Shown: positions 60,777 through 64,000 of the stretch, piece by piece
Layout: the number at the start of each line of letters is the position of its first letter
Position numbering within the stretch: position 1 is the stretch's first letter
DNA from: Epichloe hybrida
Taxonomy: Eukaryota; Ascomycota; Sordariomycetes; Hypocreales; Clavicipitaceae
Assembly (NCBI GenBank): GCA_019022495.1
Contig: JAFEKR010000031.1
Location: forward strand, 620,001-684,000
Length of the DNA: 64,000 nucleotides
Direction of reading: 5' to 3'
Translations under genes and position numbers: made by a program
Notes under the pieces: model-generated
Databases searched by the model: none
What the model saw: only the letters and a program-made list of their open reading frames with translations
What the model was told of the DNA's origin: nothing

Positions 60777-62661
60777 CATTTGTGGGAGACCACACAGCAC
60801 CCATCTTCTTCCCCTCTAGCCCGTACGCAAACTCATAAAAATAAACGTAACCACAAATTGTACTTGGGTTGTAGATGAAATTTGGGTCGCGTCGGGTTCC
60901 GGATGTTTCTGCCGGTCGAGTGCCAACAGTTTGACAATATGATTAGAATCAAAGACACGCTAATTATCAACAATTCTTCAATGGCTCAAATATCAGTGTG
61001 TTAGTTGCTAGCTGTAAGAGTGGGTGGGGGAGGCTGCGACACGAAGGCCGCGCGGTGACGCCATATTTCACATCCATCGACGATGCCACAATAGAGAAGG
61101 AGCGTCGTAGGGATGTGAAGTAGAAGCAGATGGACGCACCAAGACTCGAAGACTTGCAATCTGGCGTCGCGTCGGTAATGATAACACCATTAGTTTGCGG
61201 CAGCCATCGGGCTCAGCTGAACTCGTATCACGGGAGGAGGAATGACTGATGGCGGACAATTATCTGCCCGCTCACAGGCGCGAAATGGGTTGGGGTATCA
61301 GACCAGTTGACGGAGCGCGTTTGACAACTTGTTGGTGACTTGGGTTAGTCATTTCACCGCTTTCTAGATCCGGGCAGATCGAGCATTATGTGCCTTTCTG
61401 CCAGTTAGCAATTTCGCAAGCTCCACAGATAGGGGTAACGGGGAGAGGACGTGTGCAGTACATACGGATTACGGAGTACATACGGAGTAATCCGTACTCC
61501 GTACTCCGTAGTATACACAGGTACCTCCTTGATGCTGCGACAATACCTAGGTACCTACGGAGTATATTTTGATCATTGTATTCGGATTACGTACAAGCCT
61601 TTGGGCGCTCGTTGAGGAGCAAAGTGGAGTGCATCATCAACTGGTGCCGGTGCTTTTCTACTCCGTATCTTCTGCATCATTCGGCAGGTCGACAACCAGG
61701 CACTTCAGCTCAAGACCACACGCGCTAGTGCTTCGTCGTGTCGTCGATGGGCTGTTCTGGTGGTCAGTGCCCCGAGCAACCCCCGAGCAACCCCCTGGCA
61801 AAAACCCCTAAATCCCCTGACCGACACCGAGTCGACCGTGACAGACCCAGGGTAATACAGTGACATGTACCACCCCTTCCCCCCATTTCCACATCAGTGC
61901 ACGACCCCGTTCAACAAGACCGTGTTTCCTCCTCTTCCTCTTCTTCCTCCTTTTGCCATCCTCGTGATCAATTATTCAACGTTCAACACGTCCAGAAAAA
62001 GGCGTGCAGCTTCCCTCGCTGTCTCATTTTGCTGTACATCAATTGCTTTCGTGGTTGCTATTGTTCTGCAGTTTTCAATTCAGGGTCCAGTTCTGTGTCG
62101 CGCACCCGCTTTTGCTTGATTGGCCCCGCGATCCCTCCTTTCACAACCACAATCGATTGAGAATCTCGTCCGCCACTTTTCAACACACGACATCTGTCTC
62201 CCGTCTCCCGTCATCCGTCATCGCAACCTTCGCGCCTGCCAATTCCTATCAAGTGCACGGCGGTGCTCTCTACACCCGAGGTCAGTAAACCTGTTACTTG
62301 CTCTTACGTCTTGCTGCGTCGTGGTCTGGTCTTGCCTCACTCGACAGATCGTCGAGACGCTGCGGTGCACCACCACGACGCCCGAAAAATCCCTCCATAC
62401 GACATCAATGCCTTCCTCATCTGGTGCAACACCATGGCTGCCCCATCTCTTGCTTTACGCGGGACGATCCAAGTCAGCCACATGACGATAATCATAATCA
62501 GTCCCCATCAACCCCATCACAACGTTTACCACTACCCGCCTCATTTACTTACACGCATTCAGCTCTTTACTTGGACAGAACCGTTGCCGATAACGAGGAT
62601 CCACGCAAGACCCGATGTCGTAAACCGGACCGCCGAGTTACTTTTTTCCGATCAAGTCGAC
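60777..62661. promoter_or_regulatory. Long upstream region and leader of HMG-CoA reductase
   Basis: The first part is the 3' flank of the ethylene-forming-enzyme gene. At 61458-61565 there is a dense cluster of TACGGAGTA/TACTCCGTA and GGTACC words. From about 61,860 the sequence becomes pyrimidine-rich like a fungal leader. An upstream ORF of 25 codons (62408-62485) precedes the reductase start. A GTCAGT donor-like site (62281) and an ACAG acceptor-like site (62348) could bound a leader intron. No other gene is supported. Confidence 0.5.
62408..62485 (+). promoter_or_regulatory. Upstream ORF in the HMG-CoA reductase leader
   Basis: It is a 25-codon ORF ([20 protein letters not shown] then five residues and TGA) lying 177 nt before the reductase ATG. 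If it is in the mature leader it could limit translation. Leader boundaries are not known. Confidence 0.35.
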
Positions 62662-64000
62662 ATGATATCTTCTTCATTCCTACCGAACCGCTTTCGCGGT
62701 GAACCTGACCGCTCCCAAACCTCAGCCGCTCCATCGCGCATCGGCAAAAAGCTCTCGCCTCTGCTGCAGTTCCTAGCTAAAGTGGCTTGCTCGCACCCAA
62801 TCCACACCGTCGTTACCATCGCCGTTCTAGCCAGCACGTCATATGTTGGCCTGATCCAGGACAGCCTGTTCGAAGGCCCTGCGAGGCTCGGCAAGGCTGA
62901 CTGGTCATCTCTGGTGGATGGTAGCAGAGATCTTATTGCCAGTGCTGATACCAAATGGCAGTGGTCAAAAGTCGAGCAAGATTCTGCCTCTGTCAAGAAC
63001 AGCACTCACCTGGCTCTTCTGACATTCGTCTTCCCCGACACTCTCTCGTCTGAATCAGCCAGCTCTGCTCCTCGATCCCACGTCGTCCCGACTCCCCAGA
63101 ACCTCTCGATCACCCCAATCCCTGCCACTGAGAACTCGTTCACGACCTACACTCAGGATAGCATTCTTGCCTATTCCATTCCTTACACCCAGGCACCGGA
63201 GTTCATTTCAGCGGCCCAGGAAATTCCCGATGAGGATGCTGAAGAGATCACAACTCAACATGGGCGAGAGAAGAAGAAGTGGATTATGAAGGCTGCCAAG
63301 GTCAACTCTCGAAGTTCCATCACGCACTGGCTCAGCAACGCGTGGGTGGGATTCATCGACCTTCTCAAAAACGCCGAAACCCTCGACATCGTCATCATGG
63401 TGCTTGGTTATCTCTCCATGCATCTGACCTTTGTGTCTCTCTTCCTCTCCATGAGACGAATGGGCTCCAACTTCTGGCTAGGCACGAGCACCCTTTTTTC
63501 GTCTGTCTTTGCCTTTCTTTTCGGTCTAGCCGTGACCACTAAGCTCGGCGTACCGATCAGTGTTATTCTCTTGTCCGAGGGCCTGCCGTTCCTTGTTGTA
63601 ACAATTGGTTTTGAGAAGAACATTGTCCTCACCAGAGCTGTCCTCAGCCATGCCGTTGAGCATCGTCGAACGCAAGGAGGCCGTGAGGTCCAGCCCGGCA
63701 ACAAGTCCGGTGGGGACAAATCACAAAACATCATTTCCTACGCCATTCAAGCTGCCATCAAGGACAAGGGTTATGAAATTCTGCGTGACTATGCCATCGA
63801 AATCTTGATTCTATCGTTGGGCGCAGCCTCGGGTGTTCAGGGAGGTCTCCAGCAGTTCTGCTTCTTGGCTGCGTGGATCTTGTTCTTTGACTGTATTCTC
63901 TTGTTTACCTTCTACACTGCAATCCTCAGTATCAAACTCGAAATCAACCGCATCAAGCGACACTACGAGATGCGCATGGCCCTCGAAGCAGATGGTGTTA
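62662..64000 (+). CDS. HMG1: HMG-CoA reductase, N-terminal membrane part (runs off the right edge)
   Basis: This is the rate-limiting enzyme of the mevalonate and ergosterol pathway, in the ER membrane. The open frame of 446 codons has no intron up to the window end. The start [14 protein letters not shown] resembles other fungal reductases. A first membrane segment ([19 protein letters not shown], about residues 52-70) is followed by a lumenal domain of about 180 residues. A polytopic sterol-sensing domain begins at [20 protein letters not shown] and includes [22 protein letters not shown]. The catalytic domain lies outside the window. The same frame is open upstream, so an ATG at 62434 could add 76 residues; I prefer 62662 by family resemblance. 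Confidence 0.92.
   Translation, partial: MISSSFLPNRFRGEPDRSQTSAAPSRIGKKLSPLLQFLAKVACSHPIHTVVTIAVLASTSYVGLIQDSLFEGPARLGKADWSSLVDGSRDLIASADTKWQWSKVEQDSASVKNSTHLALLTFVFPDTLSSESASSAPRSHVVPTPQNLSITPIPATENSFTTYTQDSILAYSIPYTQAPEFISAAQEIPDEDAEEITTQHGREKKKWIMKAAKVNSRSSITHWLSNAWVGFIDLLKNAETLDIVIMVLGYLSMHLTFVSLFLSMRRMGSNFWLGTSTLFSSVFAFLFGLAVTTKLGVPISVILLSEGLPFLVVTIGFEKNIVLTRAVLSHAVEHRRTQGGREVQPGNKSGGDKSQNIISYAIQAAIKDKGYEILRDYAIEILILSLGAASGVQGGLQQFCFLAAWILFFDCILLFTFYTAILSIKLEINRIKRHYEMRMALEADGV

Overview
This 64 kb window comes from the nuclear genome of a filamentous ascomycete. Short introns (mostly about 50-100 nt, with GTRNGT donors, CTAAC/CTGAC-like branch sites and YAG acceptors), pyrimidine-rich leaders and the gene set point to Sordariomycetes, probably Hypocreales. 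A retroelement carrying the signature of repeat-induced point mutation (RIP) supports this. I cannot fix the genus from sequence alone.

Layout, left to right. The 5' end of an unrecognised minus-strand gene sits at the left edge, followed by about 3.7 kb with no gene. Next come housekeeping genes: proteasome lid deubiquitinase RPN11 (-) divergent from class I histone deacetylase RPD3 (+), RNA polymerase III subunit RPC34 (+), a cyclophilin with mitochondrial and cytosolic starts (-), an Ent3-type ENTH adaptor (+) and a four-helix MARVEL-like membrane protein (+). A Zn2Cys6 transcription factor follows, then the frame-broken tail of a second fungal transcription factor. Kynureninase (-) and indoleamine 2,3-dioxygenase (+) form a divergent pair, two steps of tryptophan-to-NAD metabolism sharing one 553-bp promoter. 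From 25 to 30.2 kb lies a 1706-residue multidomain protein laid out like epsilon-poly-lysine synthetase, but its adenylation domain has lost its core motifs.

From 30.2 to 33.7 kb I see little that codes. A complete LTR retrotransposon of Ty3/gypsy order (33,690-42,614) follows. It has two 120-bp LTRs, a 4-bp target duplication and very AT-rich, stop-riddled gag-pol remnants. To its right are RNA polymerase I largest subunit RPA190 (+), 3 kb of repeat-bearing intergenic DNA, a secreted lipoxygenase (+), a citrate synthase ending in a possible peroxisomal signal (+), an EVE-domain protein (+), a close homologue of bacterial/Penicillium ethylene-forming enzyme (+), and the sterol-sensing N-terminal half of HMG-CoA reductase (+), which runs off the right edge.

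The most interesting points are the ethylene-forming enzyme homologue with its active-site residues kept, the synthetase-like protein with a degenerate adenylation domain but an intact carrier serine, the kynureninase/IDO pair, the RIP-mutated retroelement with a three-copy internal repeat, and two small dispersed repeat families, one a TA-flanked inverted-repeat element. Exon coordinates were placed by hand from splice signals and frame continuity; each multi-exon model sums to a whole number of codons.
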